From NCBI GenBank assembly GCA_002502365.1, contig DAOJ01000065.1, positions 13,030-77,029 on the forward strand: 64,000 nucleotides of DNA, read 5' to 3'. A program made the translations under genes and the position numbers. The first letter of the stretch is position 1. The number at the start of each line of letters is the position of its first letter. The notes beneath the pieces are model-generated. The model made no database searches. It saw only the letters and a list, made by a program, of their open reading frames with translations, and was not told where the DNA came from. The DNA comes from Euryarchaeota archaeon UBA106. Its GTDB lineage: Archaea > Thermoplasmatota > Poseidoniia > Poseidoniales > Thalassarchaeaceae. Below are positions 36,409 to 45,612 of this stretch, piece after piece.

Positions 36409-36728
36409 GTTTGACACTTGCAGCATTGATTGGGAGCATTACGGTTTTTGTTTTGGCAATTTTCCTCGGGTTTGAATTGATAAGTAAGGTCCCCCCAACT
36501 CTACATACTCCGTTGATGTCCGGAGCAAACGCGATTTCTGGGATTACCATTGTTGGTGCTCTGATTCTATTGAACAATAACAGCTGGAACGACGGTGACC
36601 CCGGTATTGCCGCTTGGTTGGCATTCGCAGCTCTGGTTATGGCGACCATCAACGTCGTCGGCGGATTCATGGTTACCAACAGAATGTTGGAGATGATTGC
36701 TGGAAAGAAAAAGAGAGGGGGTGACTGA
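36405..36728 (+). CDS. pntAB: NAD(P) transhydrogenase alpha subunit, membrane part
   Basis: 107 residues with three or four membrane helices (LAALIGSITVFVLAIFLGFELI, then TLHTPLMSGANAISGITIVGALILL, then WLAFAALVMATINVVGGFMVTNRML). It matches the small membrane subunit found in organisms where PntA is split in two, as in Rhodospirillum. It overlaps pntAA and is followed by pntB with 1 bp between them. Together the three subunits form the proton channel and the two nucleotide-binding domains. Confidence 0.93.
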   Translation: MSLTLAALIGSITVFVLAIFLGFELISKVPPTLHTPLMSGANAISGITIVGALILLNNNSWNDGDPGIAAWLAFAALVMATINVVGGFMVTNRMLEMIAGKKKRGGD

Positions 36729-36729
36729 A

Positions 36730-38175
36730 ATGGTAGATTCTGTTGTATGGGATATCGGATATTTGGTATCCGCTGCACTCTTTATCCTTGGAATAAAGAG
36801 GTTGTCTAGCCCGCGAACGGCGCCACAAGGAAACCGCTTGGGAGCATACGGGATGATGCTAGCCGTGTTGGTTACGATGGCCAAATTGTATTCCGATGGC
36901 TTGATTGGTCTAGAATTGATTGTCGCCGGGCTCATTATTGGAACCATCATAGGCGCTTGGCTCGCCATCCGTGTAGAAATGACAGGGATGCCCGAACTGG
37001 TTGCCTTGTTCAATGGATTTGGCGGTGGTGCATCCGCTTTAGTTGGATTCTCCGAAGTATTGGATCGCTTGAATAAAGGCAATGTTCCAGATGCAGGCGT
37101 TGAACTCTATGCAACTTGGATAGCTATCGGTCTTTCCGGTCTCGTCGGTTGGCTCACTTTGACTGGTAGCCTCATGGCCATGGGCAAGTTAATGGGTGGA
37201 TTCTACATTCCTTTCACAAAGAAGGATGATCGCGGTCGGCGAAAGTGGGTCAGTTTCCCAACTTGGGGTCCACCTTGGTTGAATTTTGTCAAAGGAATTC
37301 TACTGATTGCATCTTTGGCTTTGATAGCCCTAACAATTGATAATCCTACTGAAAAGGAATACGTGTATTACTTGGTCGGTACCTCATCACTGCTTGGTGT
37401 TCTATTTGTTTTACCAATCGGAGGAGCTGATATGCCTGTCGTGGTCAGTCTTCTCAACTCAATGTCTGGGATTGCAGCGGCCTTCACAGGCTTCGTTATC
37501 GGCAACAATGTGCTAATTATTGCCGGTTCGATGGTTGGTGCTGCGGGTCTCATTTTGACTTTCATCATGTGCAAGGCGATGAACCGAACTCTTTCCGCGG
37601 TTCTGTTCAAATCCTTCGGTGGTGGTGGTAAAGAAACCGTCACGAGGACTAAGGTTGGTAGCGATCCAGAAGAAGTCGCTATGGTATGTGATGGTATCAG
37701 TAAGTGCGTAATTATTCCAGGTTATGGTATGGCGGTCAGTCAAGCGCAACACGCAGTCAAGGAATTTGCAGATTTGCTTGAAGCAGAAGGGGTTGAGGTC
37801 AGTTATGGAATTCATCCGGTTGCTGGTCGAATGCCGGGTCACATGAACGTCCTTCTGGCTGAAGCTAACGTTCCTTATGAGCAGCTCATTGAGATGGACG
37901 AAATAAACTCTGAACTACCGGAATGCGACGTTGCTCTCGTGATTGGTGCTAATGACACGGTTAACCCCGTTGCACGGAGTGGTGAAGGTCCCCTAGGTGG
38001 CATGCCAATCATCGATGCCGATAAGGCACGAGTGGTGGTTATCATCAAGCGCAGCTTATCCGTTGGATACGCAGGAGTCGACAATGACTTGTTCTATGAT
38101 GACAAGACAATGATGCTCTTTGGTGATGGTAAGAAGATGATGAATGAACTCAACGCGGCGGTAAAAGAATTGTAG
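36730..38175 (+). CDS. pntB: NAD(P) transhydrogenase beta subunit
   Basis: The 481-residue beta subunit has nine or so membrane helices in its first ~300 residues, including the LVALFNGFGGGASALVG region, and then the NADP-binding domain III with VIIPGYGMAVSQAQHAV, YGIHPVAGRMPGHMNVLLAEA and VIGANDTVNPVA. The ATG at 36730 follows GGGGGTGA, and an upstream in-frame ATG at 36697 overlaps pntAB and is unlikely. It completes the transhydrogenase operon. A GC-rich hairpin lies 7 bp after its stop. Confidence 0.96.
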   Translation: MVDSVVWDIGYLVSAALFILGIKRLSSPRTAPQGNRLGAYGMMLAVLVTMAKLYSDGLIGLELIVAGLIIGTIIGAWLAIRVEMTGMPELVALFNGFGGGASALVGFSEVLDRLNKGNVPDAGVELYATWIAIGLSGLVGWLTLTGSLMAMGKLMGGFYIPFTKKDDRGRRKWVSFPTWGPPWLNFVKGILLIASLALIALTIDNPTEKEYVYYLVGTSSLLGVLFVLPIGGADMPVVVSLLNSMSGIAAAFTGFVIGNNVLIIAGSMVGAAGLILTFIMCKAMNRTLSAVLFKSFGGGGKETVTRTKVGSDPEEVAMVCDGISKCVIIPGYGMAVSQAQHAVKEFADLLEAEGVEVSYGIHPVAGRMPGHMNVLLAEANVPYEQLIEMDEINSELPECDVALVIGANDTVNPVARSGEGPLGGMPIIDADKARVVVIIKRSLSVGYAGVDNDLFYDDKTMMLFGDGKKMMNELNAAVKEL

Positions 38176-38182
38176 TAAGCAA

Positions 38183-38201
38183 CGCCTCCCAAGGGGAGGC
38201 G
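38183..38201 (+). terminator. GC-rich hairpin after the transhydrogenase operon
   Basis: CGCCTCCC (38183-38190) pairs exactly with GGGAGGCG (38194-38201), leaving an AAG loop. It is 8 nt after the pntB stop and stands out in this AT-rich region. Its form recalls a bacterial intrinsic terminator, but no T-tract follows, so termination by it is uncertain. It may be a trace of the operon's bacterial origin. Confidence 0.5.
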
Positions 38202-38256
38202 AACAAGCAATGGTTATGTGTTTGAATCGGTCGCAATAAATCAAGAGGTGGCGCTA

Positions 38257-39246
38257 ATGGGTCGGTCTACGAGGTTCATCATCGCGATTTTTGTAGTTGG
38301 CCTATTAGCAATCCCCGCATTTGCGAATAGCGGAGGTCCACCATACCTGAACTCCGATAATCAAGAGACGGCAAAATACGGTTGTACTTGTCACTATTCT
38401 AGCCCTGGGGATAGAGCTGTAGTCATGATCTCCGGAGTGCCGGTTATGTACGAATTAGGTCAATCGTATGATTTTGTAGTCACGGTTGCAGATTCCGCCA
38501 CACTAGCTGGTGCTGATGGAAATACGAAAGCAGGTTTCCTAATGACAGATAATGGGGCTGGAATGTTTTCTTGGGATGATTCTCAAGACATTAGAGAAGC
38601 AGATGGAGATCCCAATGCGATTTCTCACTCCGCAACTGGTGAAGGCGTATGGGCAATTAGTTGGATGGCTCCATCTGAAGATTCTGGAACAATCCTCTTC
38701 AGTATAGCAGGGAATTCTGTTAATGGCGATGGAGCCCCAAATGAATACGATTACTGGAACATCCTAACTTTTTCAATAAATGCTCCCGGGTCTGTTACCG
38801 AAGGAGACAGTGAGGCCACTCTGCAAACTAGGACTATAGCAGTCGGTGATTATCAAACATTATTCGTGATTGAAGAAAGCGAATCTGAGAAAGAAAAAGA
38901 AAGACAAAGACATCTTTCAGATGCAGTTTTTGAAAGTGGGAATTTATTCTACTGGACCTCTTTAACCGCCTTAATCGTAGGAGCAGTCTTACAAAGGGAA
39001 ATCTTGGAAAGACGTCACAACACCGGTCCCGAATATTTAGCCATGGAATTAGCATATCCTCAAGGAATTAGGCGCGGATTTATTTCCCTAGTGGCATTCT
39101 TCCTAGCAATAACTTGGACTGCAGATGGGGGGCAACATGATTTCATAATCGGATGTACTTGGTTCATCGGATTTTGGGCAATGTACGGTGTTTACAGAAC
39201 CGTACGTTCCGCAAAAACTGAACCTACCGTCCATGACGTGATGTGA
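38257..39246 (+). CDS. Choice-of-anchor-like membrane protein with CTCH motif
   Basis: A signal peptide (RFIIAIFVVGLLAIPAFA) leads to GGPPYLNSDNQETAKYGCTCHYSSPGD. The CTCH (C43, C45, H46) is in the position where related bacterial choice-of-anchor V/Reeler-type proteins carry a CTQCH sequence. It is CxCH and not a standard CxxCH haem site. A beta-rich ectodomain of ~130 residues follows, then a helical segment with a run of Glu/Lys/Arg and at least two membrane helices near the C-terminus. The ATG at 38257 has AGAGGTG ending 6 nt upstream. It is one base from the TatC-like gene and probably co-transcribed. Confidence 0.75.
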   Translation: MGRSTRFIIAIFVVGLLAIPAFANSGGPPYLNSDNQETAKYGCTCHYSSPGDRAVVMISGVPVMYELGQSYDFVVTVADSATLAGADGNTKAGFLMTDNGAGMFSWDDSQDIREADGDPNAISHSATGEGVWAISWMAPSEDSGTILFSIAGNSVNGDGAPNEYDYWNILTFSINAPGSVTEGDSEATLQTRTIAVGDYQTLFVIEESESEKEKERQRHLSDAVFESGNLFYWTSLTALIVGAVLQREILERRHNTGPEYLAMELAYPQGIRRGFISLVAFFLAITWTADGGQHDFIIGCTWFIGFWAMYGVYRTVRSAKTEPTVHDVM

Positions 39247-39247
39247 G

Positions 39248-40363
39248 ATGGACCAATCTAATCTTGTAAATTTTGAGTCATCAGTCCCTAAACACTTTTC
39301 AGAACTTCATACACTTTTTCGTACAACAGCGTTTGTGTTCTTACTTTCAACGATAATTTCTTCAATTTGGCTTGAAACCATAGTTTTAGATTGGGTAATC
39401 TCCCAATCATCTTCTAGTGAAATATCAGTCTACGGTCCATATGACTGGGTCGAAATGAGATTACTATCAATTATCATATTATCATCTCTAATCACACTGC
39501 CATTTTTCTCAATCGGTTTCCGTTCTTTCGCCATTCAGGGTCTGCTTCCAAAAGAAAGGCTTTGGTTAGATCTGTACCTGTTACTCAATGCTCTATTGCT
39601 TCCAATTATTTTGTATTGGGTTTGGTTTATATTGATCCCAAATTATACAGAAACCAGTTTACAATTGGATTCTATATCTGGAGTAAATCCACGATATGAT
39701 GCCTCTGAAATTTTTTCTTTTGCATCTGGAATCTCATGGGTATTAATTTTAACATTCAGCTCAACTTTATTCCTTTCTATATCTCGATTATTTGGACTAG
39801 TAGAAGAAGGAAGGAGCCGATTTCGAAATAGAATTTTAGCTATTACAGGTGGATTGCTAATTTTGACTTTACCTGAACCGTTTGAAGGTCTACGAATATT
39901 GATTGCGATAGTGGTTGTTGCTATAGTTGAATATATTTCTCGAACAGTTCCTAATGGCCCATTGGGGCTCCGAAATCCAATTTTTCCAGAAATCGTAAAC
40001 AAAGATGGCTTCAGAACAAAAGTTCTCTTGATGAATTGTTCTTGTGAAGGCGCTTGCCCATCTTTTGACAAATCCTGGATTAACCAAGATATTTCCGTTT
40101 TGCATGCTAACGCCCTGTGTTTGGATGACACAGAGCAACTCGCACTGAGGGATTTGATTTCTCGTAATTCAATAACTCAATTGACTATCTCAGGCTGTAA
40201 TGGTTCGCCATTGCCCTTGGATTTACGAAATTTTCTTACCACTCATAACACTTCTTTAGATGGACTGAATTGGTTAGATCAACTAAATGTAGATAACATA
40301 AATTGGAGGAAAACTTCCCTACAAGCATATTCCTCACAATTCAATCAGGTAGACTCGAGATAA
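39248..40363 (+). CDS. Divergent TatC (Sec-independent translocase) fused to a cysteine-rich domain
   Basis: Residues ~15-235 match the TatC layout: KHFSELHTLFRTTAFVFLL (start of TM1), the YDWVEMRLLSIIILSSLITLPFF segment, a loop with LLPKERLW, EIFSFASGISWVLI (TM4-5) and RFRNRILAITGGLLILTLPEPFEGLRILIA (TM5-6, where TatC has a conserved Asp/Pro region). Six helices fit. After residue ~240 it carries a soluble domain with C264, C266, C270, C291 and C317 (CSCEGAC, then LCLDDT and SGCNGS). Known TatC proteins lack such a domain. The ATG is 1 base after the preceding stop. TatC normally carries folded twin-arginine proteins across the membrane. Confidence 0.75.
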   Translation: MDQSNLVNFESSVPKHFSELHTLFRTTAFVFLLSTIISSIWLETIVLDWVISQSSSSEISVYGPYDWVEMRLLSIIILSSLITLPFFSIGFRSFAIQGLLPKERLWLDLYLLLNALLLPIILYWVWFILIPNYTETSLQLDSISGVNPRYDASEIFSFASGISWVLILTFSSTLFLSISRLFGLVEEGRSRFRNRILAITGGLLILTLPEPFEGLRILIAIVVVAIVEYISRTVPNGPLGLRNPIFPEIVNKDGFRTKVLLMNCSCEGACPSFDKSWINQDISVLHANALCLDDTEQLALRDLISRNSITQLTISGCNGSPLPLDLRNFLTTHNTSLDGLNWLDQLNVDNINWRKTSLQAYSSQFNQVDSR

Positions 40364-40433
40364 CTGTATATTAGACTAAATCATAGTTCAATTATCCGTT
40401 CCCTTCAAGGTAGCGATGTGGCTCGGTTTCAAT

Positions 40434-42440
40434 ATGAGGGCACTCCAGTCTACTTTAGCCGGATTACTCCTCTTAAGTGCCCTCTTTGTCAACCTTAATT
40501 CCGAATTGGTAGATAATTGGGCTGAAAACAGGTCTGAATCAGAAGATTCGAAACTTACTCTTTTAGGCGTTCAAAATGAAGAAAATTGGTTGGTACTGCA
40601 AGTAGAATTCCCTGGCAATTCTTTCCCTGAATCTATAGTTATTGATTCATTGATAGGGGACAATTCAGCAGAAGAATACATTGAGCAAATGACTGCCGGT
40701 GAATCAACGCTTTCTGTTACACTTTTCGATGAAGTTTGGCAATCTCCCTACGATGTAAAGAAATGGGGTGAAGATGTTGGTAGTGAGCGAGATTACGGTT
40801 CAGACGGCAATGGGGCTGAAGATCTCCTAAGAACAGTTGCCAATGAACAATTGGAAGGATATGATTTATCTGACTGGGACTTAAACAACGATGGAGTAAT
40901 TGACCGAATACTGATTCTTCATTCAGCGCAGCCTCAGGAAATTAACGGTGGTGCAGATTCCCTATGGAGTCATTTTACAGGCATGCAAGAACCACTAACA
41001 ATTGATAAATGGACCATCGAGCATTTCACCATAGCATCAGCCTATTCCGGAGTTGGTACAATTGTTCATGAAATGCTTCACCAAATGGGTGCTTACGACT
41101 TATATGATGTACACAGTGATATTCCAACCAGTAATTGGAACGGCATTGGTGACTGGGGAATAATGGCGAGCGGAAATTGGAATGGCAACGGTGCAGTACC
41201 TTCCCTTCCATCATCTTCAACTCTCGATCTGATAGGTGTTAATAGAGGAGTTCTCGTTACTCCGCTAATTTCCGATTATTCAATTACAGGGATTTCTGAG
41301 GGGGGCTCCTACCTAGAAATACCCATTGCACCTAATGAATGGGTACGGTTTACATTACGTGTCGATTCAGGATTTGATTCAGCCCTCCCTGGTCACGGCG
41401 TAATCGTCGAAATTCAAGATAAAAATAATGGAGATCCTAATCGAAATCTTGTGAATACTGACCCTGATAAGGCGTGGTTAAAAATCATTGAAGCCGACGG
41501 AAATGCAGCCTTGGAAAGAGGAAGGAATAGCGGAGAATCTACTGATACTTTCTCGGAGGGTGATCAGTTGGGGGCAAATGGGATGCAAATACGCGATAGT
41601 CGCGGCCGGCTAGTACAATGGACTGCCACAATTACAAATCTAGATTCCAATGAGGCTGTAATTACTTTCACTTTCCCAGAAAATCTCTCTACAGTTGAAG
41701 TTCTACCTCCAAGAGGTCCTATAGAAATTCTTGGACAAGAATCTGTTTTCGCAACCGTAATCTCAGACAAAGCTTGTCAGTTAACGATTGATATTTCCAC
41801 CACAACTAATGCAGCTGAGTCCTCTCCAAGAGTCATTTCAATAGATCAAGGAGAATCAATCATAGAACTCGCAACTGCTAATCAAATTAGTCAAGGGTCA
41901 GGCTACCTCAGGGGTTCAGTCGGGTGTGAGGGGGATGAACCTTGGCTCATTGACCTCGATTGGTTTTCAGTCGGACATAGAATTACCTCAGAGCACCTTT
42001 CAGCAATTATTCCATGGGATAAGGATTCACAACTGAGCCTTGCAACCAAATGCACTGGCGAAGAATCTAGAACCTATTCTATAGCCGTTGAAGGTGCCCT
42101 TTCAAGAATTGCTGTAGCAGAAAATGGGGGTGAGTTAGAAGCCTGCCCTACCGCGGTTTTAGCAATTTCACCTGATGGCTTATTGACTCCTGGAATGACT
42201 GCTGAAGGAGAAATCGTCTTCGTCGATCCATTTGGCTTAGAGACAAGAGTTCCAGTAACACTTACCGCCCAATCTTCCTTCAATGGGGACAGTCCACTAG
42301 CTTGGTTAGTCCAACCAAGTAACGCAATATCGGTTATTTTCGTCTTATTAGCGATATCATTGATTTCGAGTTCTAACTCGAAACCTAATGGTGGAAATTT
42401 TTCAACAGAGCAAGAAGATAATGACTCACAATTAGATTGA
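40434..42440 (+). CDS. M6-family secreted metalloprotease
   Basis: A signal peptide (RALQSTLAGLLLLSALFVNL) leads to a zinc protease domain with HEMLHQMGAYDLYD at about residue 211, the HExxH...D motif of M6 (immune-inhibitor-A-like) proteases. Further C-terminal beta-rich domains follow, and a single C-terminal membrane helix (NAISVIFVLLAISLISSS) probably anchors it. The total is ~668 residues. The start at 40434 is chosen because it begins the signal peptide. The enzyme probably digests extracellular protein. A T/A-rich gap of ~70 bp separates it from the next gene. Confidence 0.9.
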   Translation: MRALQSTLAGLLLLSALFVNLNSELVDNWAENRSESEDSKLTLLGVQNEENWLVLQVEFPGNSFPESIVIDSLIGDNSAEEYIEQMTAGESTLSVTLFDEVWQSPYDVKKWGEDVGSERDYGSDGNGAEDLLRTVANEQLEGYDLSDWDLNNDGVIDRILILHSAQPQEINGGADSLWSHFTGMQEPLTIDKWTIEHFTIASAYSGVGTIVHEMLHQMGAYDLYDVHSDIPTSNWNGIGDWGIMASGNWNGNGAVPSLPSSSTLDLIGVNRGVLVTPLISDYSITGISEGGSYLEIPIAPNEWVRFTLRVDSGFDSALPGHGVIVEIQDKNNGDPNRNLVNTDPDKAWLKIIEADGNAALERGRNSGESTDTFSEGDQLGANGMQIRDSRGRLVQWTATITNLDSNEAVITFTFPENLSTVEVLPPRGPIEILGQESVFATVISDKACQLTIDISTTTNAAESSPRVISIDQGESIIELATANQISQGSGYLRGSVGCEGDEPWLIDLDWFSVGHRITSEHLSAIIPWDKDSQLSLATKCTGEESRTYSIAVEGALSRIAVAENGGELEACPTAVLAISPDGLLTPGMTAEGEIVFVDPFGLETRVPVTLTAQSSFNGDSPLAWLVQPSNAISVIFVLLAISLISSSNSKPNGGNFSTEQEDNDSQLD

Positions 42441-42517
42441 TTTACACTTTAACTAATATCGCATAATACCCCAGTCCCTTTAGTTCATTGATAGGTCGTT
42501 TATTCAGACATTTATTC

Positions 42518-43339
42518 ATGGTGGAAACTACAGGTGTTTCTTGGGGAGATTGTTCGATAGACCTCTCATTCCCTAAGCCAAGGTTGTCGTCCGTTCTTCT
42601 CATTGATCAGAACACTCAGGATTTTCAGAGTGTATTGTTGAGAATGGTTGCCAATGAATTAGAATCATCTAGACCTGTACACTGGATAGATGGAGGTATG
42701 TCATTCGATCCATCTCCACTCCTTCCTCTGTTACGAATGCGTAATTGTGACACTCTAAATCCTCTGAGAAGTTTTCACATATCTCGAGGATTTACAGCAC
42801 ATCAAACAGTATCTATCGTAAAGAGGTTGGCTGATGAGGCTAAATTAAGTCCTCCTCCTGATCGAATAATTAACGGTCGGCTAATTATTATTTCAGAAGT
42901 ATCAAGGATGTTCATGGACTCACAACTTAAGAAACCAGAAGGTCGCTCTTTGTTAACGGAAACACTTGAGCGTTGCAGGGCCTTGAGTAAGGATTCCGAG
43001 TCCTTAGTGATAATCACTTCAAGTCGTAATTCATCACCACCTCTTAGTAAGGACATGCGTCATATTTTGAAACGATTTTCAGATGACACTCTGAGAATCA
43101 GCAATCTTTTATCTAAAAACCGTGATAGAAGTTTTGTTAGGAAAAAACTGCATTTACTCTCCATTGATAAGGAGGTTATTTGGGCAAATTTACCAGTAGG
43201 TCAAACTTCACTTCTAGAGTTTCGTCATAACCAAGAATCTAGGCTAGATTGTCTCATCGAACCGTTAGCCAGAAGCTCTTCACTCCAACCAAATGGAGAA
43301 AGGATAGCTGTCGCTGCTCGAACTGCCAATCGTGTATAG
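42518..43339 (+). CDS. RecA-fold protein without a recognisable Walker A loop
   Basis: About 273 residues. The overall pattern is that of a RecA/RadA-like core: RPVHWIDGGMSFDP, SFHISRGFTAHQTVSIVKRL, RLIIISEVSRMF (Walker-B-like strand) and ESLVIITSSRN. Where a P-loop GxxxxGK[ST] is expected, the sequence is LLIDQNTQDFQSVLL, so ATP binding is probably lost or altered. It lies tail-to-tail with a degenerate family B polymerase gene and overlaps it by 115 bp. By analogy, RecA-like proteins of this kind accompany specialised polymerases in damage tolerance (as ImuA does in bacteria). The start at ATG 42518 is preferred over TTG 42488. Confidence 0.65.
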   Translation: MVETTGVSWGDCSIDLSFPKPRLSSVLLIDQNTQDFQSVLLRMVANELESSRPVHWIDGGMSFDPSPLLPLLRMRNCDTLNPLRSFHISRGFTAHQTVSIVKRLADEAKLSPPPDRIINGRLIIISEVSRMFMDSQLKKPEGRSLLTETLERCRALSKDSESLVIITSSRNSSPPLSKDMRHILKRFSDDTLRISNLLSKNRDRSFVRKKLHLLSIDKEVIWANLPVGQTSLLEFRHNQESRLDCLIEPLARSSSLQPNGERIAVAARTANRV

Positions 43340-45612
43340 AATTCTGTATCTCCTTTCTCCTCTGAAATTGAATCTGTCGAAAATTCTATTTCTGATTTCA
43401 ATCTGACTCTATCTACAGGATTCTTCCTATTCCATCCTGTTACAGCAAAGTGTATTTTTCTTCCTGGAGGTGTGATTTGATTCAATTCCTTAGAACGTAG
43501 AAGAGCGCCTGCTGTTAGATTCATAACACGATGATTTCCAGCTTCATATCTTACTCTTCTAGCTACAATTAATTGCTCCAGTGGAATTTCTCCACGCTTC
43601 ATAAGAGAAATTTCAGTCACAAGTCTTTGTGCAGCTATTTCGGGACCAATTCCAAATGGATCATTTGCTAAGTCCTCTAACATATTCTCCTGTAATTTCC
43701 TAATCCAATAACAGGTTGAATGTTGACGCAATTCTATACCTCTGACCTTCCATTCATCACCTATCTTTGCATAATACTTAGTCAGGGCACCTACGCCTGT
43801 AGTTCTGTTCGGAATAAAAGCAATCCAGTCATATTCGTATTCCAATTCTAGTGGTATTCCAATTAATACTTCAATTCTTTCAATCAAGCGTTGGTATGAT
43901 TTGCGCTTTTCTTCTTGACTTCTATCCTCACGGTCTTTAATCCAAATAGCATCAACTATCGCGTGTATACAATCCCACCCTTCCTTATTTGCTTCTTCAA
44001 TTGTGGTTAGGAGAATTTCACGAGACCAAGCGCAAATTGCTTCGTGACATTCGATACGACCAAATCGGGCATTCCGATAACCAGTATATCCAAAACAGGT
44101 AACTAAAATCCACTTGAGAACGTTTTGCCTTCTGTCCCATGAATCTCCTTTTTTTCTTCTTCTTGCTTTCAGAGAATTTCTTCTTTCGATTATAGGTGCT
44201 ACGACCCTTCCAAGGAATCCATGCTTACGAGTGCAAACATGTAATCCAAGTTCGGGAGCAATTAATTTTCTATGTTCGTCATTTTTTATTCTTTTTTGAA
44301 TTTCATAAGAGGCAGCTAAAACATCCAGTGGTAATCTCCCATCTTTCATCTCGTAATTTCCAATTTTTGGATTACAGCATGAGCAATTCATAGTTTCAGG
44401 ACTTATGTTTCTAGTGGCAATAATACTAGGGAATAAACTTGCAAAATCAAGTTCTATTGCTCCTTCATGAACTCCAACAATTGGGTCGAGATACAATCCC
44501 CCTCTGTCTGCTAAAATTAATTCATCAGCATTTTTCAAATCCTCAGGTCTGTTCTTTTTCCAAGGAATTAGGACACCATCTTCCATTGATTGTCTTATTT
44601 GCATGGCTGATATCGCGGAACCAGGAGAGAGTCTAGACAAATCGGCGGCAGGCAAACCGGAAGTTCTTGCTAATTCCATTATCCCTTCTATACCTCCTTC
44701 CTTACCTATGAAGGAACGCTTCATGTCTATGTGTAATCTACCTTCTAGGGGATGGTACGCTTCTTTTCTCATAAGGCGTCCATAACTCCAATCTACTCTT
44801 TCTTTTGTTCGTGGACTACTGTCGCTTCCGTTCCTACTAATGTCGAGATTCATTTCAGATTTTTGAGCTAGACGAATCAAAGCGGGAATATCTACACTGT
44901 CTCCATCATAGGTTATTACGATATCAGGGTCAATTTCTTTCATTTTTTTTTGAAAATCATTCAACATATGTGCTGAACATGTATATGCTTCTGAAATTAA
45001 ATTGTAACTGATTTGTTTTTCAGAATTTATAATTCCTCTATCCAATATTTTGATGCTTGAAATCGGTGCGTCAAATTTCCTTTTTCCATTTGTATCGTAA
45101 CAATTAACTCTAATCTCTACTATTCGTAAAGGTGGAAATTCCCAATCTACTTTGTTTCTCGTATCTAAAGGAATTATTCGTTTGCCACAAATCCGTACTC
45201 TTCCAAATGGATGTGTTTTGAGATCTAACAAAAACCTCTGGGAAATCTTTGGGTCCACAGAAAAAATTTCAAAATTTTTCCAAGAACCATTTGCATCAAT
45301 AATTTCAGCGATTTTTACAATCTTCGATATTTTTTGCAATTTAACTGCCAAAACCTCAACTTTTCTCTCTGATTCATGAGATGTACGATGTTTTTCCAAT
45401 TTTAATGAAATTGGACCAAATGGCCTTTGGTATTCCGGTCTTGAAAGAGCCCCAGCTAATTCTCTAAGTCTGTGTGGTTCCCCTTTAACGTATATTGTGA
45501 AGAACCATGGGGTCATGATATGTCTAATTTCTCCGTCATCCATTTTTATCCAAAGGCACATGCATTCACTTTTGTTATCTAAATGACAGTCGATTATCCA
45601 TCCCTCATTCAT
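43225..45612 (-). CDS. Divergent family B DNA polymerase (PolB2-like), damaged exonuclease and motif C
   Basis: 795 residues. Motif A is intact (ELDFASLFPSII, catalytic D389). Motif B keeps RQ and K500 but the usual NSxYG reads VTCFG. Motif C, normally YGDTDS, reads HAIVDAIW: the first Asp is Ile (I552) while the second, D554, is kept. The 3'-5' exonuclease is degraded: ExoI DIE is replaced by EIR (166-168), ExoII keeps D241, and the ExoIII YSxxD segment appears deleted. TKYYAK (611-616) matches the KKRY motif. The last residues, QSSLDSWL, resemble a PCNA-interacting (PIP) box. These traits fit the archaeal PolB2 group thought to act in damage bypass rather than replication. The small gene upstream overlaps its start by 8 bp. 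Confidence 0.85.
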   Translation of the reverse strand: MNEGWIIDCHLDNKSECMCLWIKMDDGEIRHIMTPWFFTIYVKGEPHRLRELAGALSRPEYQRPFGPISLKLEKHRTSHESERKVEVLAVKLQKISKIVKIAEIIDANGSWKNFEIFSVDPKISQRFLLDLKTHPFGRVRICGKRIIPLDTRNKVDWEFPPLRIVEIRVNCYDTNGKRKFDAPISSIKILDRGIINSEKQISYNLISEAYTCSAHMLNDFQKKMKEIDPDIVITYDGDSVDIPALIRLAQKSEMNLDISRNGSDSSPRTKERVDWSYGRLMRKEAYHPLEGRLHIDMKRSFIGKEGGIEGIMELARTSGLPAADLSRLSPGSAISAMQIRQSMEDGVLIPWKKNRPEDLKNADELILADRGGLYLDPIVGVHEGAIELDFASLFPSIIATRNISPETMNCSCCNPKIGNYEMKDGRLPLDVLAASYEIQKRIKNDEHRKLIAPELGLHVCTRKHGFLGRVVAPIIERRNSLKARRRKKGDSWDRRQNVLKWILVTCFGYTGYRNARFGRIECHEAICAWSREILLTTIEEANKEGWDCIHAIVDAIWIKDREDRSQEEKRKSYQRLIERIEVLIGIPLELEYEYDWIAFIPNRTTGVGALTKYYAKIGDEWKVRGIELRQHSTCYWIRKLQENMLEDLANDPFGIGPEIAAQRLVTEISLMKRGEIPLEQLIVARRVRYEAGNHRVMNLTAGALLRSKELNQITPPGRKIHFAVTGWNRKNPVDRVRLKSEIEFSTDSISEEKGDTEFYTRLAVRAATAILSPFGWSEELLANGSMRQSSLDSWL

